Shown in pieces: positions 42,669 through 50,731 of a stretch of 64,000 nucleotides of DNA. Numbering within the stretch: position 1 is the first letter of the stretch; the number at the start of each line of letters is the position of its first letter. Source of the stretch: Woeseiaceae bacterium (GTDB taxonomy: Bacteria > Pseudomonadota > Gammaproteobacteria > Steroidobacterales > Woeseiaceae); the NCBI GenBank assembly GCA_028289545.1, contig JANQPG010000008.1, positions 62,001-126,000 of the forward strand, written 5' to 3'. The translations under genes were made by a program, and so were the position numbers. The notes below the pieces were generated by a model. It did no database searches, was not told the origin of the DNA, and saw only the letters and a list, made by a program, of their open reading frames with translations.

Positions 42669-43496
42669 ATGACCACAGACCTGACCAGCAAGGATGACCT
42701 GCAGGACTTCTGCGCCGACCAAATAGCCATAGAAGATGAGACCAAGACCGTCTGGGTCTCTGGAAATGGACCCGCCGTTATCCTCATGCCCGAAATGCCG
42801 GGCATCAGCCCTCATGTCCTGCGCTTCTCACGCTGGGTACGAGACGCCGGCTTTACAGTCTTTGTGCCCTCCTTGTTTGGCGTCGACGGGGCCGTTCCCT
42901 CCGCGACCGAGGCCGCCCGGGTGTTCCATCGCGCTTGTATCAGCAAAGAGTTCCACGCAATGGCGGGACACGGGGCCAGTCCGGTGACGAGCTGGCTCCG
43001 TGGCCTTGCCCGCCTCGCGCACGCTCGCTGTGGTGGGCCTGGCGTTGGAGCGATCGGCATGTGTTTTACGGGCAACTTCGCCCTGTCGATGATGCTCGAG
43101 CCCGCCGTGCTTGCGCCGGTTTTGTCGCAGCCTACCCTGCCTCTTGACGATCCAGCCGGAATCGAGAGTTCGGACGAAGAAGCGGCGCGGGTGCGCGCAC
43201 GCCTGGAGGCCGAAGATCTGACGGTGCTGGGCTTTCGTTTCGAAGGCGACAGATTCTGTCAGGCGCAGCGCTTCAAACGTTACGAAGAATTGCTGGGCAC
43301 CCGGTTTGACGGCCGAACGTTGCCCGACAACGCAGCCAATCGCCGCAACATTCCGCCGTTTTTCGAGGCACACGTGCCGTCAGCTCACAGCGTCCTCACA
43401 GTACACCTGGTTGACGAAACGGGTTCGCTAACGTTGCAGGCCCGCGATGAAGTTCTCAACCACCTGCGCCTACGACTCTTGTCCGAGGACGGATAA
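42669..43496 (+). CDS. Dienelactone-hydrolase-family protein
   Basis: A 275-residue alpha/beta hydrolase: GNGPAVILMPEMPGISPHV, FTVFVPSLFGVDGA and the nucleophile elbow IGMCFTGNFALS with Cys, as in dienelactone hydrolase. The Asp and His are expected near LDDPAG and in the C-terminal AHSVLTVH. The ATG at 42669 is preferred to a TTG at 42642. It is divergent from the HxlR gene. The true substrate is unknown; many members are esterases of other types. Confidence 0.8.
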   Translation: MTTDLTSKDDLQDFCADQIAIEDETKTVWVSGNGPAVILMPEMPGISPHVLRFSRWVRDAGFTVFVPSLFGVDGAVPSATEAARVFHRACISKEFHAMAGHGASPVTSWLRGLARLAHARCGGPGVGAIGMCFTGNFALSMMLEPAVLAPVLSQPTLPLDDPAGIESSDEEAARVRARLEAEDLTVLGFRFEGDRFCQAQRFKRYEELLGTRFDGRTLPDNAANRRNIPPFFEAHVPSAHSVLTVHLVDETGSLTLQARDEVLNHLRLRLLSEDG

Positions 43497-43571
43497 CGCA
43501 GGTGATTCAGCGGTTCCGCAACGTGGGCGCGGCCGGTACGCCAGCCGGTACCGGCCGACCCTTACACGCAG

Positions 43572-44033
43572 CTAGTCGCTCATTCGCTTCCAGAATACGA
43601 TCTTGTCGTCACCGCGCCCCCAGTAGTCCCTGATTGTGGCTTCCCGGGTGTAGCCACACTTTGAGTAGAACTCCCGCGTCAACGCGAACTCGTCCGTTCC
43701 GGAGGTTTCGACGATAAGGACACTGTCAGAGGAAAGGAAACCCTCGACGTAAGCCATCATCGAACGGCCTATCCCTTTCCCTTGCACCTCTGTCCTTACG
43801 GCGATCGCCAGCAGGTTCCAGGTACCCTCAGTCAGCGGTTCGGGACGCAGGTAGCCGAAGCCGACGACACCGTGACCGCCTTGTTCATGCACGAACCAAT
43901 GATCACCGCTGTCGTGCTGTTTCAAAAAAGGTTCCATCATGTCGCCGAGCATGTCCGCCGGGAACAGTTGTGTGTCGACCAACACGTCAATGATTGCGGC
44001 TTTGTCAGCCGCCAACGCCTGTCTTGTTTGCAT
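43572..44033 (-). CDS. GNAT-family N-acetyltransferase
   Basis: A 153-residue acetyltransferase. Acetyl-CoA binding is shown by LLAIAVRTEVQGKGIGRSMM (motif A, QGKGIG), and the C-terminal strand pair is LIVETSGTDEFALTREFYSK, then CGYTREATIRDYW. The substrate is not deducible. It converges with the hydrolase gene and stands alone. Confidence 0.88.
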   Translation of the reverse strand: MQTRQALAADKAAIIDVLVDTQLFPADMLGDMMEPFLKQHDSGDHWFVHEQGGHGVVGFGYLRPEPLTEGTWNLLAIAVRTEVQGKGIGRSMMAYVEGFLSSDSVLIVETSGTDEFALTREFYSKCGYTREATIRDYWGRGDDKIVFWKRMSD

Positions 44034-44286
44034 TGTATGGATTCCGTGGTTTCAGCCTCGGCTTTTTGCGAGGCGAGCGATGCCGCACGGCCCTTTCGGC
44101 GGGCCGCAATCCGGTAGATCAGCTAAAGCTGGGTCCGGTACGGGACCCTAACGTGCGGACATGAAACCTCCGGCTACTCGAGTCCCGATCGTAACCCGAG
44201 AGACCGCAAAGCCCAAAACGACCGGCGCGCAAGAAGTGGCCCTCCGCTCCGCAATAGACGACAATAAGTGGACCCCAGAGGACAGT

Positions 44287-44305
44287 GCACTGCAATCTGC
44301 AGTGC
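44287..44305. promoter_or_regulatory. Perfect inverted repeat in front of the 44319 gene
   Basis: GCACTGCA (44287-44294), spacer ATC, TGCAGTGC (44298-44305). It ends 13 bp before the ATG at 44319 and just ahead of GTGAGGTT, the presumed ribosome-binding site. It could be an operator or an mRNA hairpin that limits translation. Confidence 0.45.
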
Positions 44306-44318
44306 GTGAGGTTCCGAC

Positions 44319-44939
44319 ATGAGCTACGGGATTCAGCCTTTCGCCGTGTCAATCGATCGGATAACGGCATCGATCGAGGAAGCCCGGCGTTCATCGGGAT
44401 TTCTACGTCGATTCTTTGGCCGCGAACACGATCTCGTGAAAGACATCAAGCGCCAGCAAGACGGTTACCTGCTTCAGCACGACGAACTCGAGGACGAACG
44501 GCCCGTGGAGTTGGCGCTCCGGGATTTGATCGCGGGCACGACACTCGATAAGGCCGACGGCGAATACCACGCATGGGCGCTCAAAGCGCTGTGCTGGTAT
44601 TTGGGCGAGTTTCTCGACAATTCCGAATGGGCCACGATCCGATCGGTATGGTCTGACTACGTCGATCACGTCCTTGCCGAAGGTGGCGTGCCCGAAGACG
44701 CGCTGAGCATTCACCGCCATATCCTTTACCGGGGCGCGCCAATCTCCATCCCCGAACCCGCGGATTTTCCGTTCATGGGGTATCTGTCCCGAACCGAGAT
44801 TGCGCCGGCCGCTGCCGCGCTGTCGCAGTGCGCGGTGCCTGAAGCCAATGAAGATGCCCGGTCTTCAATCGTGCAGATCGGCGGGTGGCTCGAACGCGCG
44901 CAGGAGAAAAACGTCGATCTGTTGTTCTTCTACCATTGA
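44319..44939 (+). CDS. Conserved hypothetical protein (DUF7691-like)
   Basis: A 206-residue soluble protein: MSYGIQPFAVSIDRITASIE at the start, then FGREHDLVKDIKRQQDGYLL, ALKALCWYLGEFLDNSEW, and a C-terminal PFMGYLSRTEIAPAAAAL and DLLFFYH. The order resembles DUF7691, a family without known function that occurs singly in many bacteria. A perfect 8-bp inverted repeat lies directly before its ribosome-binding site. No linked partner. Confidence 0.7.
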   Translation: MSYGIQPFAVSIDRITASIEEARRSSGFLRRFFGREHDLVKDIKRQQDGYLLQHDELEDERPVELALRDLIAGTTLDKADGEYHAWALKALCWYLGEFLDNSEWATIRSVWSDYVDHVLAEGGVPEDALSIHRHILYRGAPISIPEPADFPFMGYLSRTEIAPAAAALSQCAVPEANEDARSSIVQIGGWLERAQEKNVDLLFFYH

Positions 44940-45079
44940 GCAAAACGGCCGCCTGCATGGCGACCAGAGGTCCGATCTTGAGCGACGATTAACTTTAAAT
45001 CGGACTCCCCTGCTACGGCATCGTGCTCGAAAACTTACCGATCGGGCAACCGCCACCTACAATCCTCGCAAGAACGGCG

Positions 45080-45631
45080 TTAATGGCGGCGGTAGCGCGA
45101 CAGCACCTCCGCCCAGGCCTTGCGCACTTCCGGCCGCTGCTTCGCATTATCAATCGCTTCCGAGAGATCCGCGTGATCCTCATCCGCGGGTTCGAATGCG
45201 ACCTGGGCGGGTTGGAATTCATTCCGCTTCAGCACGCGTAGCCCCGCATCCTTGCCGAACGCGGTCAAATCGATATCGCTCGGTACCTCGTGAAACCGTA
45301 TCTGTATCGTGCCTGTTGGTAGCACCTCGCTGCCGTATTCATCGCGGGTAGCAGGTTCAGCGCGCCCTACCCCTTTCAAATGGGCGCGCACCTCAACGAG
45401 GGCTTTTTCCGGTTCAGGATCACAACCATTCAGCTCGACCAACATCACTAATGCCGGCTCTCGAGCCATTACTCGGTGGGACACCAGCCCGAGCGGCTGA
45501 AGCGCCTCAACGAGCGCGGCTTCGTCGATACCGGAGACGGAGAACTCTTGAGCTTTGGTTTCTAATTGGCCGCCCATAAACAACAGGCTACTACGTTCTA
45601 TTGACTCATCCGAGTTTTCCGGGCATAACAT
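45080..45631 (-). CDS. Protein resembling a free-standing subtilase propeptide
   Basis: A 183-residue acidic protein without signal sequence. ATG 45631 is used; an ATG at 45577 would give 165 residues, and neither has a good ribosome-binding site. In the C-terminal half, TGTIQIRFHEVPSDIDLTAF, then AGLRVLKRNEFQPAQVAFEP, then RPEVRKAWAEVLSRYR follows the same pattern as the prodomain of the divergent subtilase (RIVYKEIVLRFAPR, KYGFKERARNEFANDQITVH). Such propeptides fold and inhibit their protease. I infer a stand-alone inhibitor or chaperone of the protease 41 bp away. A KOPS-like octamer (45365-45372, minus strand) lies inside. Confidence 0.55.
   Translation of the reverse strand: MLCPENSDESIERSSLLFMGGQLETKAQEFSVSGIDEAALVEALQPLGLVSHRVMAREPALVMLVELNGCDPEPEKALVEVRAHLKGVGRAEPATRDEYGSEVLPTGTIQIRFHEVPSDIDLTAFGKDAGLRVLKRNEFQPAQVAFEPADEDHADLSEAIDNAKQRPEVRKAWAEVLSRYRRH
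45365..45372 (-). other. KOPS-like octamer, opposite polarity
   Basis: CCCTACCC on the + strand is GGGTAGGG on the minus strand and points back to dif at 42081. It has the sense expected for the chromosome arm to the right of dif. It lies within a coding region. Confidence 0.4.
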
Positions 45632-45672
45632 AATGAGCGTTTGTCGTCAAATAGTGACAAAGGGGAAGCGCC

Positions 45673-47232
45673 ATGCCAAATCCGTTCATTTACGGCCGGA
45701 ACCACGCAAAGTTCGAACTGGTCCCGCTCGGATTGAGTCAGGCCAGTGGTTTGGGTCGAAGTGCGATGCGATTCGACGTCTCTGGCAGCGAAGACAGTCC
45801 CCGTTATGCGAGTCTCGTTACCCGCGCAGCGATGCGTCATTTTGAGATGTATACCCCCCCGAAACCGACCGGGACAAAACCTACGGCTTTTCCCGCCGCG
45901 TTCAAAGACCAAACAGGGCGCTTGCGGATTGTCTACAAAGAAATTGTCCTGCGTTTTGCTCCGAGAACAGCCGCCAGGACGAGAAAGCAGCTTCTGGCGA
46001 AGTATGGGTTCAAAGAACGCGCGCGCAATGAATTTGCGAACGATCAAATCACGGTACATCACCCGGACAATAAATACTTTGGTGAGACGCTATTCGAGAT
46101 CGCCAATGCCTGGGCCGATACAGACGAGATTCGTTTCGCCACACCCAACTTCGTGTCCGAGTACATACGCGACAAACTGCCCACCATCAAGGCAGTGCAG
46201 TGGCATCTACGCAATCAAGGCAAAAATGGTCAGACGAAAAACGAGGATGTCAGCATCCGAGAGGCTTGGGAGATAACCAGCGGCGATCCGGGGATCGTCG
46301 TGGCGGTCCTCGACGATGGAATCGACTTATCGCACCCGAATCTGCGCTATCGGATATTTCGCAACCCGGATCCGAACAACGCCAAAGACAAAGTCGGCCG
46401 TGATTTCTATTTGCCGAGCGACCACGATGAGCACTATGACCCGCGTCCTAAGGTGTTTACTTATCCGTACCATGTAATGCGCGGTAACGACATCCATGGC
46501 ACGCCGTGTGCCGGTGTCATCGCCTCAGATGGTCGCGTGGGCGGCGTTCTGGGCGCAGCGCCCCGCTGCCGCATTTTGCCGGTCAAAGTTTTTCATGCAG
46601 ACGACATGGCTAGCGATGCTGCCGTCGCCGATTCCATTCGCTATTCATCCCGCTTTGCCGACGTGGTCTCTTGTTCATGGAGCGGGTCGCCTAGCGTAGA
46701 CATCGAACTTGCGCTCGAAGATGCAGGGATGACCCACGATGGACGGGGTGCGCCAGTATTCTGTGCTGCAGGGAACGATGGCTTTCCGGACTATGTGTCT
46801 TATCCGGCGGCGTTCGACGATGCCATCGCAGTGGGGGCCTCGACAGACATTCAGGGCTTGGCCAGCTACTCCAATCGCGGCCCCGAGATTTCGGTAGTCG
46901 CGCCGTCCAGCGGTGGAATACGGGGCATCTATACCACCGACGTCGCAATCCACAATCGCGGTTTCAACATCGGTCATACGTCGATGGGTGATGCAGGGGG
47001 ATTGTTCACGAATGACTTCGGCGGGACGTCGTCGGCGACGCCACTTGCAGCTGCCGTCGGAGCGTTGTGTCTGTCGATCAATCCGGACCTCGATCGGACA
47101 GCGGTACGGACGATTCTGGAGGAGACTGCAGACAAGATTGGCGGCGGGTATGTCGACGAGCACAGCACCCAATTCGGCTATGGGCGCGTCAATGCAGGGC
47201 GCGCGGTAGAACGGGCTGCGGCTCTGGCATAG
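45673..47232 (+). CDS. S8 subtilase without signal peptide
   Basis: A 519-residue protein. Residues 85-165 form a propeptide-like domain; from about 195 follows the peptidase domain with the complete triad: Asp about 214 in VVAVLDDGID, His about 275 in NDIHGTPCAG, Ser about 453 in GGTSSATPLAAA, and oxyanion Asn about 368 in AAGND. There is neither a Sec nor a Tat signal, so it may act in the cytoplasm or leave by another route. Divergent to the propeptide-like gene (41 bp) and 23 bp ahead of the tyrosinase gene. A role in cutting or activating the tyrosinase is likely by position only. Confidence 0.88.
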   Translation: MPNPFIYGRNHAKFELVPLGLSQASGLGRSAMRFDVSGSEDSPRYASLVTRAAMRHFEMYTPPKPTGTKPTAFPAAFKDQTGRLRIVYKEIVLRFAPRTAARTRKQLLAKYGFKERARNEFANDQITVHHPDNKYFGETLFEIANAWADTDEIRFATPNFVSEYIRDKLPTIKAVQWHLRNQGKNGQTKNEDVSIREAWEITSGDPGIVVAVLDDGIDLSHPNLRYRIFRNPDPNNAKDKVGRDFYLPSDHDEHYDPRPKVFTYPYHVMRGNDIHGTPCAGVIASDGRVGGVLGAAPRCRILPVKVFHADDMASDAAVADSIRYSSRFADVVSCSWSGSPSVDIELALEDAGMTHDGRGAPVFCAAGNDGFPDYVSYPAAFDDAIAVGASTDIQGLASYSNRGPEISVVAPSSGGIRGIYTTDVAIHNRGFNIGHTSMGDAGGLFTNDFGGTSSATPLAAAVGALCLSINPDLDRTAVRTILEETADKIGGGYVDEHSTQFGYGRVNAGRAVERAAALA

Positions 47233-47255
47233 CATTCGGAAAAGGAAGTGATGCT

Positions 47256-48743
47256 ATGAGTAATGGCGGTGACACCGTTGTCGAACATCCGACTTACCTT
47301 GAGCATATTCGACACTTCTTCGACGATTTCGACATTGTTCACATGTTACGTTTCGGCATCGACTTGGCGACGTATGAAGGGGTTAAGTTCAACGCCCTTC
47401 GGATTTTCATCCGCACCAACGAAGACACTATGCCGCCTGAGCCTGCTCGTCGATGGAGTGACGCGCGAAAAAAAACCTTCTACAACTGGCTACGCGACGA
47501 ATGTCCTCGCGGCACCGCCACCCCCGTACGCCCTTCCCGACGTGCCGCTACCGTATCGCGCGTCCGCAAAGACATCGCTGCATTGAGCGAAGATGAGATC
47601 GCCTTACTCAAACAGGCGTTTCAAGGAATGATGGATCGCGACGACGACGATCCGCAAAGCTATTTTGCTATCGCAGGGCTCCACTGGTTACCCGGACCGG
47701 ATGTCTATTGCCGCCACCACGAGAACGCCTACAACCCTTGGCACCGGGCCTATCTACAGGTTTTCGAAGATGCCCTACGCAGCGTCCCCGGCTGCGAGTC
47801 GGTCACGCTACCATACTGGGACATCACGGCTGAAGAGATACCCAGCGTTTTGTATGAAGCGCCATTTGATAGCTACACGATCAAGCCAGAGCTATGCCCG
47901 TTGGTTGGTCCCTGCTATGGGCCCAACTACGCGACTCGTCGCAATGATATATCGACCTTGCAGGATGAGATTAAGTCCTACGGTATCACCGCAAACATCG
48001 ACGAAGCTCTCGGCCACTCGCATTGGGAGCGCTTCAATGGCTGGGACGCAGGCCGTACCCAAGACGGTATCATCCGCGCACATGACAACGGACACAACGC
48101 AGGTGGCCCCACACTTGCCAACCAGGACGTAGCTGCATTCGAGCCGCTATTTTGGTTTTTCCATGCCAACTGGGACCGGCTGTGGTGGAAATGGCAGGAG
48201 GATTACCAAGCAACTACACTAACTTCGTTCAAGAGCACCTTACTGTACGGTTCGAAGTGGCTAGACGACCCGGTGATCAACAAGATCCCACCGTTTAACT
48301 ACACCACAGCACAGACTATCGACTTGGAATCGACGTTCGATGCCACCTACGTGCACCCATCCCCTGATCCCGTGCGAGCGGTGGTGCCTCGATTTGGTCG
48401 AATGTCTGCCGCACAACCGGTCGGGGTCTCTAAGGATCGTCTCTCTGTGCGTCTCAGTAGCGTAGATCGCCTCGCTATCCCAGGCAGTTTTGTCGTCAAC
48501 CTATATGGAGGAGATCAGCTTCTTGGTCGTCAGGGCTTTTTTCAATCGACGCATCCCAAACACTGTGAGACCTGTCGTAAAAACGCGGTAGTTAGTTTCG
48601 ATTTCGACATCAACTATGCCGAACTCGCTGATGAACCACTGCGGGCCGAGGTTTTGCTACGCAATCCGGATGGCACAACGTCGCCGTTCCCTCTGGCATT
48701 GTGCGGTAACCCCACACTGAACGTTCGGCTGTTGCTCGACTGA
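47256..48743 (+). CDS. Tyrosinase/polyphenol-oxidase family copper protein
   Basis: A 495-residue type 3 copper protein with ATG at 47256 behind AAGGAAG. CuA: His about 143 in AGLHW, His 154 in CRHHENAYN and His 163 in PWHRAY. CuB: His 276 and 280 in RAHDNGH and His 303 in FWFFHANWDRLWW. The spacing matches Streptomyces tyrosinase. An N-terminal extension of 130 residues and a C-terminal beta domain (from about 370, with HCETCRKN) resemble the shielding domain of plant polyphenol oxidases, which is removed by a protease on activation. No signal peptide. It follows the subtilase gene by 23 bp. Substrates would be phenols or Tyr residues. Confidence 0.88.
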   Translation: MSNGGDTVVEHPTYLEHIRHFFDDFDIVHMLRFGIDLATYEGVKFNALRIFIRTNEDTMPPEPARRWSDARKKTFYNWLRDECPRGTATPVRPSRRAATVSRVRKDIAALSEDEIALLKQAFQGMMDRDDDDPQSYFAIAGLHWLPGPDVYCRHHENAYNPWHRAYLQVFEDALRSVPGCESVTLPYWDITAEEIPSVLYEAPFDSYTIKPELCPLVGPCYGPNYATRRNDISTLQDEIKSYGITANIDEALGHSHWERFNGWDAGRTQDGIIRAHDNGHNAGGPTLANQDVAAFEPLFWFFHANWDRLWWKWQEDYQATTLTSFKSTLLYGSKWLDDPVINKIPPFNYTTAQTIDLESTFDATYVHPSPDPVRAVVPRFGRMSAAQPVGVSKDRLSVRLSSVDRLAIPGSFVVNLYGGDQLLGRQGFFQSTHPKHCETCRKNAVVSFDFDINYAELADEPLRAEVLLRNPDGTTSPFPLALCGNPTLNVRLLLD

Positions 48744-48907
48744 CGGACGCATGGGTGGCCAGGGACTCGGTCCAAATTTCGTCTAACCCAGGTTGTTTGC
48801 GCCGAAACAGCGTACCGCCGTCTAGCTTCATGCGCTGCTCCACTCTCGCCGGGACCGCGACGGGAGCGACTATGGCAGAAGGTTCCGGTGCCTGGTACTT
48901 TCGGGGG

Positions 48908-49135
48908 CTACCGCCAATAACCGTTCGCAGCGGCGACCGTCTGGAAATTGATCGCCACAACTTGCGATGCCGCCGTGAGACTATCGGCGTTTTCAGCATA
49001 GTCCGCGCGTAATCGATTGCGCACTTCATCCGACGGCTGTGTGTATTTGACGCCCATCCTTGCGAGCTTGATGGCAAGCTCGAATCCGTCCTGTGCAGTA
49101 TCTGTTTGTAGACTTTTCAACCATTTATTAGACAT
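48908..49135 (-). CDS. Small protein of unknown function (75 residues)
   Basis: A 75-residue protein (MSNKWLKSLQTDTAQDGFEL ... QVVAINFQTVAAANGYWR) with ATG at 49135 behind AAGGG at 8 bases. It is helical, moderately amphipathic, has no signal and no Cys, and ends in GYWR. The gene is convergent with the tyrosinase gene and in the same direction as the oxidase operon that ends 30 bp upstream of it, so it may be its last gene. The 164-bp gap to the tyrosinase shows nothing. I do not know the family. Confidence 0.6.
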   Translation of the reverse strand: MSNKWLKSLQTDTAQDGFELAIKLARMGVKYTQPSDEVRNRLRADYAENADSLTAASQVVAINFQTVAAANGYWR

Positions 49136-49165
49136 TTCTAAACCCTTTTAACAGTCTGTCGCCAG

Positions 49166-49948
49166 TCAGTTCCTCAATGCGGCAACATCGCCTGCCGTGA
49201 CAAGAGGCGCGTTGTTGCCCCACTGGGTCCGCTCGTGATTGACGACCGCCGCCACTTCCTCGTCCGAGAGAATGCCGCCAAACGGCGGCATTGGGCCGGG
49301 ATATGAAACCCCGTCGATCACTTTCCCGCTGAGGCCGTGGATGATGGCGTTGATGTGGTCCGTCGGATTCGGATCGAGTACCGCCGGATTATCGATCAGG
49401 GACGGGAAGACACCGGCCAGCCCGCCTCCCGCTATCTGATGGCAAGACGAACACGTGTTGCCGTAGACCTGCGCGCCCAGCTCCGCCCAGTCGGCCGCCG
49501 TCGCGCCCGTGTTGGTCGCAGCGACGGCTGCGTTGTTCGCAACGAGCGGCAAGGCATCGCGCTGCTCAAGCTCCAGGGCAACGTACCCGGCGCCCCAGGC
49601 AAAGATGCCGAGGAACAGGACCCAGGCCCACGTGGGTATCGGCGCGGGCGTCTCGATACGCGTCGGTTCGAACGTGTCGCCCGCCCTGGCGCCGTAGGCA
49701 TTCGCCAGTAATGCCAGCTCACCGGCCACGGTATCGTTGTCGCGCAGCCCGTGCACGGCGATTGCGGGACCGTTCTGTACGGTAAACGGCACGCGGCGCT
49801 CGCTCGTCGCGCCGTCGCTGTCGACGGCCACGAGACGCAACTCGTGGCGACCGTCGCTCAGGATGCTCGTGTCCAGGTTAAACCTTTCCGGCGGTGTGAT
49901 CGTTTGAAACGGCTCCGTGGCGTCATCTATATAAACGTCAATGCGCAT
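49166..49948 (-). CDS. CcoP-like one-haem cytochrome c subunit with N-terminal Ig-like domain
   Basis: A 260-residue membrane protein. Residues 1-60 look like a bacterial Ig-type beta domain (VYIDDATEPFQTITPPERFN, DGRHELRLVAVDSDGATS). One helix at about 108-126 (TWAWVLFLGIFAWGAGYVAL) is followed by a single class I cytochrome c domain, with CSSCH near 167 and a distal Met in PMPPFGG. Canonical CcoP has two haems and no Ig domain. If only one helix exists, the Ig domain would lie in the cytoplasm, which is odd. Gene position after ccoN, ccoO and the Q-like gene supports a CcoP role. It overlaps the Q-like gene by 11 bp. Confidence 0.75.
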   Translation of the reverse strand: MRIDVYIDDATEPFQTITPPERFNLDTSILSDGRHELRLVAVDSDGATSERRVPFTVQNGPAIAVHGLRDNDTVAGELALLANAYGARAGDTFEPTRIETPAPIPTWAWVLFLGIFAWGAGYVALELEQRDALPLVANNAAVAATNTGATAADWAELGAQVYGNTCSSCHQIAGGGLAGVFPSLIDNPAVLDPNPTDHINAIIHGLSGKVIDGVSYPGPMPPFGGILSDEEVAAVVNHERTQWGNNAPLVTAGDVAALRN

Positions 49949-50165
49949 CGGACACCTCCTCGTCGTTAAGGACGCGCCGCTTGATGTGCTCCGCGTTCCG
50001 TTCGCCTGGCCACAAGGTCAACAGCACCGCGCGATAGCAGGCGTAGATCAACGCCGCTGTTGCAAGGATCACAAACACGACGCCAAACAGGGAAATTTTC
50101 TCGGGCGAATCGAATCCGCAGAGCGCCGCGAGCAGGTCCACGTAGTATCGCAGCCGTTCCGTCAT
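49938..50165 (-). CDS. CcoQ-like small membrane subunit
   Basis: A 75-residue protein with one central helix (ISLFGVVFVILATAALIYAC) and a charged C-terminal tail. Its ATG at 50165 overlaps the stop of the CcoO-type gene (ATGA), and its stop overlaps the CcoP-like start. In cbb3 operons this is the place of CcoQ, a small subunit that stabilises the complex. The frame continues upstream but overlaps ccoO. Longer than usual CcoQ at its C-terminus. Confidence 0.65.
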   Translation of the reverse strand: MTERLRYYVDLLAALCGFDSPEKISLFGVVFVILATAALIYACYRAVLLTLWPGERNAEHIKRRVLNDEEVSDAH

Positions 50166-50731
50166 TGCGGCAGCTCCGTCTGCTTGAGCGACTGCAAATA
50201 CCGTACGAGATCCAGAGCTTCTTCGGTGGCGACGACGGTCACACCTGCCGGTTTGTATCCGTCGGGCACCGGCACCACGACGTCCGCTGGCGTCGGCTCC
50301 GGTTTCTCTTCGAAGTACCACGGGTAGCTTGGCATGACGGAGGTCGGTACAACCGCACGCGGGTTGTAAAGATGAATCAGGTTCCAGGTTTCGCTCGGCT
50401 GCCGCTGTCCGACGTTGGCCAGATCAGGCCCGGTGCGCTGGGTGCCGAGCAATGGCGGATCCTCCAGTGCATAGTCGCCCGCAACGGAGCCCCGGCCGTA
50501 CGGTGCGTCCACGGGCAGATCACGCACGAACTGCGTGTGGCAGACGGCACAACCTTCCTTGAGATAGAGCGCGCGGCCCCGCGCCACGGCACCCTCCGCC
50601 TGCGTAATGCCGGCACCAGGCGGCGCCTTCTCGACTTCGTAGGCGGGCAACACGGCGATGATAAGGCTCAATACAAGAAAGCCGCCGAATGCGACCGCCA
50701 ACAGGCTGCGATGATCGGTGTGCAGGCTCAT
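50162..50731 (-). CDS. cbb3-type oxidase subunit II (CcoO-like, one-haem cytochrome c)
   Basis: A 189-residue protein with an N-terminal anchor helix (LLAVAFGGFLVLSLIIAVLP) and a periplasmic cytochrome c domain; the haem motif is EGCAVCHTQFVRD, as in CcoO/FixO, and the axial Met is likely in SVMPSYPWYF, also a CcoO mark. Its ATG at 50731 overlaps the ccoN stop as ATGA. It passes electrons from donor cytochromes to the catalytic subunit. Confidence 0.85.
   Translation of the reverse strand: MSLHTDHRSLLAVAFGGFLVLSLIIAVLPAYEVEKAPPGAGITQAEGAVARGRALYLKEGCAVCHTQFVRDLPVDAPYGRGSVAGDYALEDPPLLGTQRTGPDLANVGQRQPSETWNLIHLYNPRAVVPTSVMPSYPWYFEEKPEPTPADVVVPVPDGYKPAGVTVVATEEALDLVRYLQSLKQTELPQ

Noticed and set aside
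48755..49012. Plus-strand frame opposite the 75-residue gene
   Set aside because: No ribosome-binding site and low-complexity composition; the minus-strand gene is better supported.
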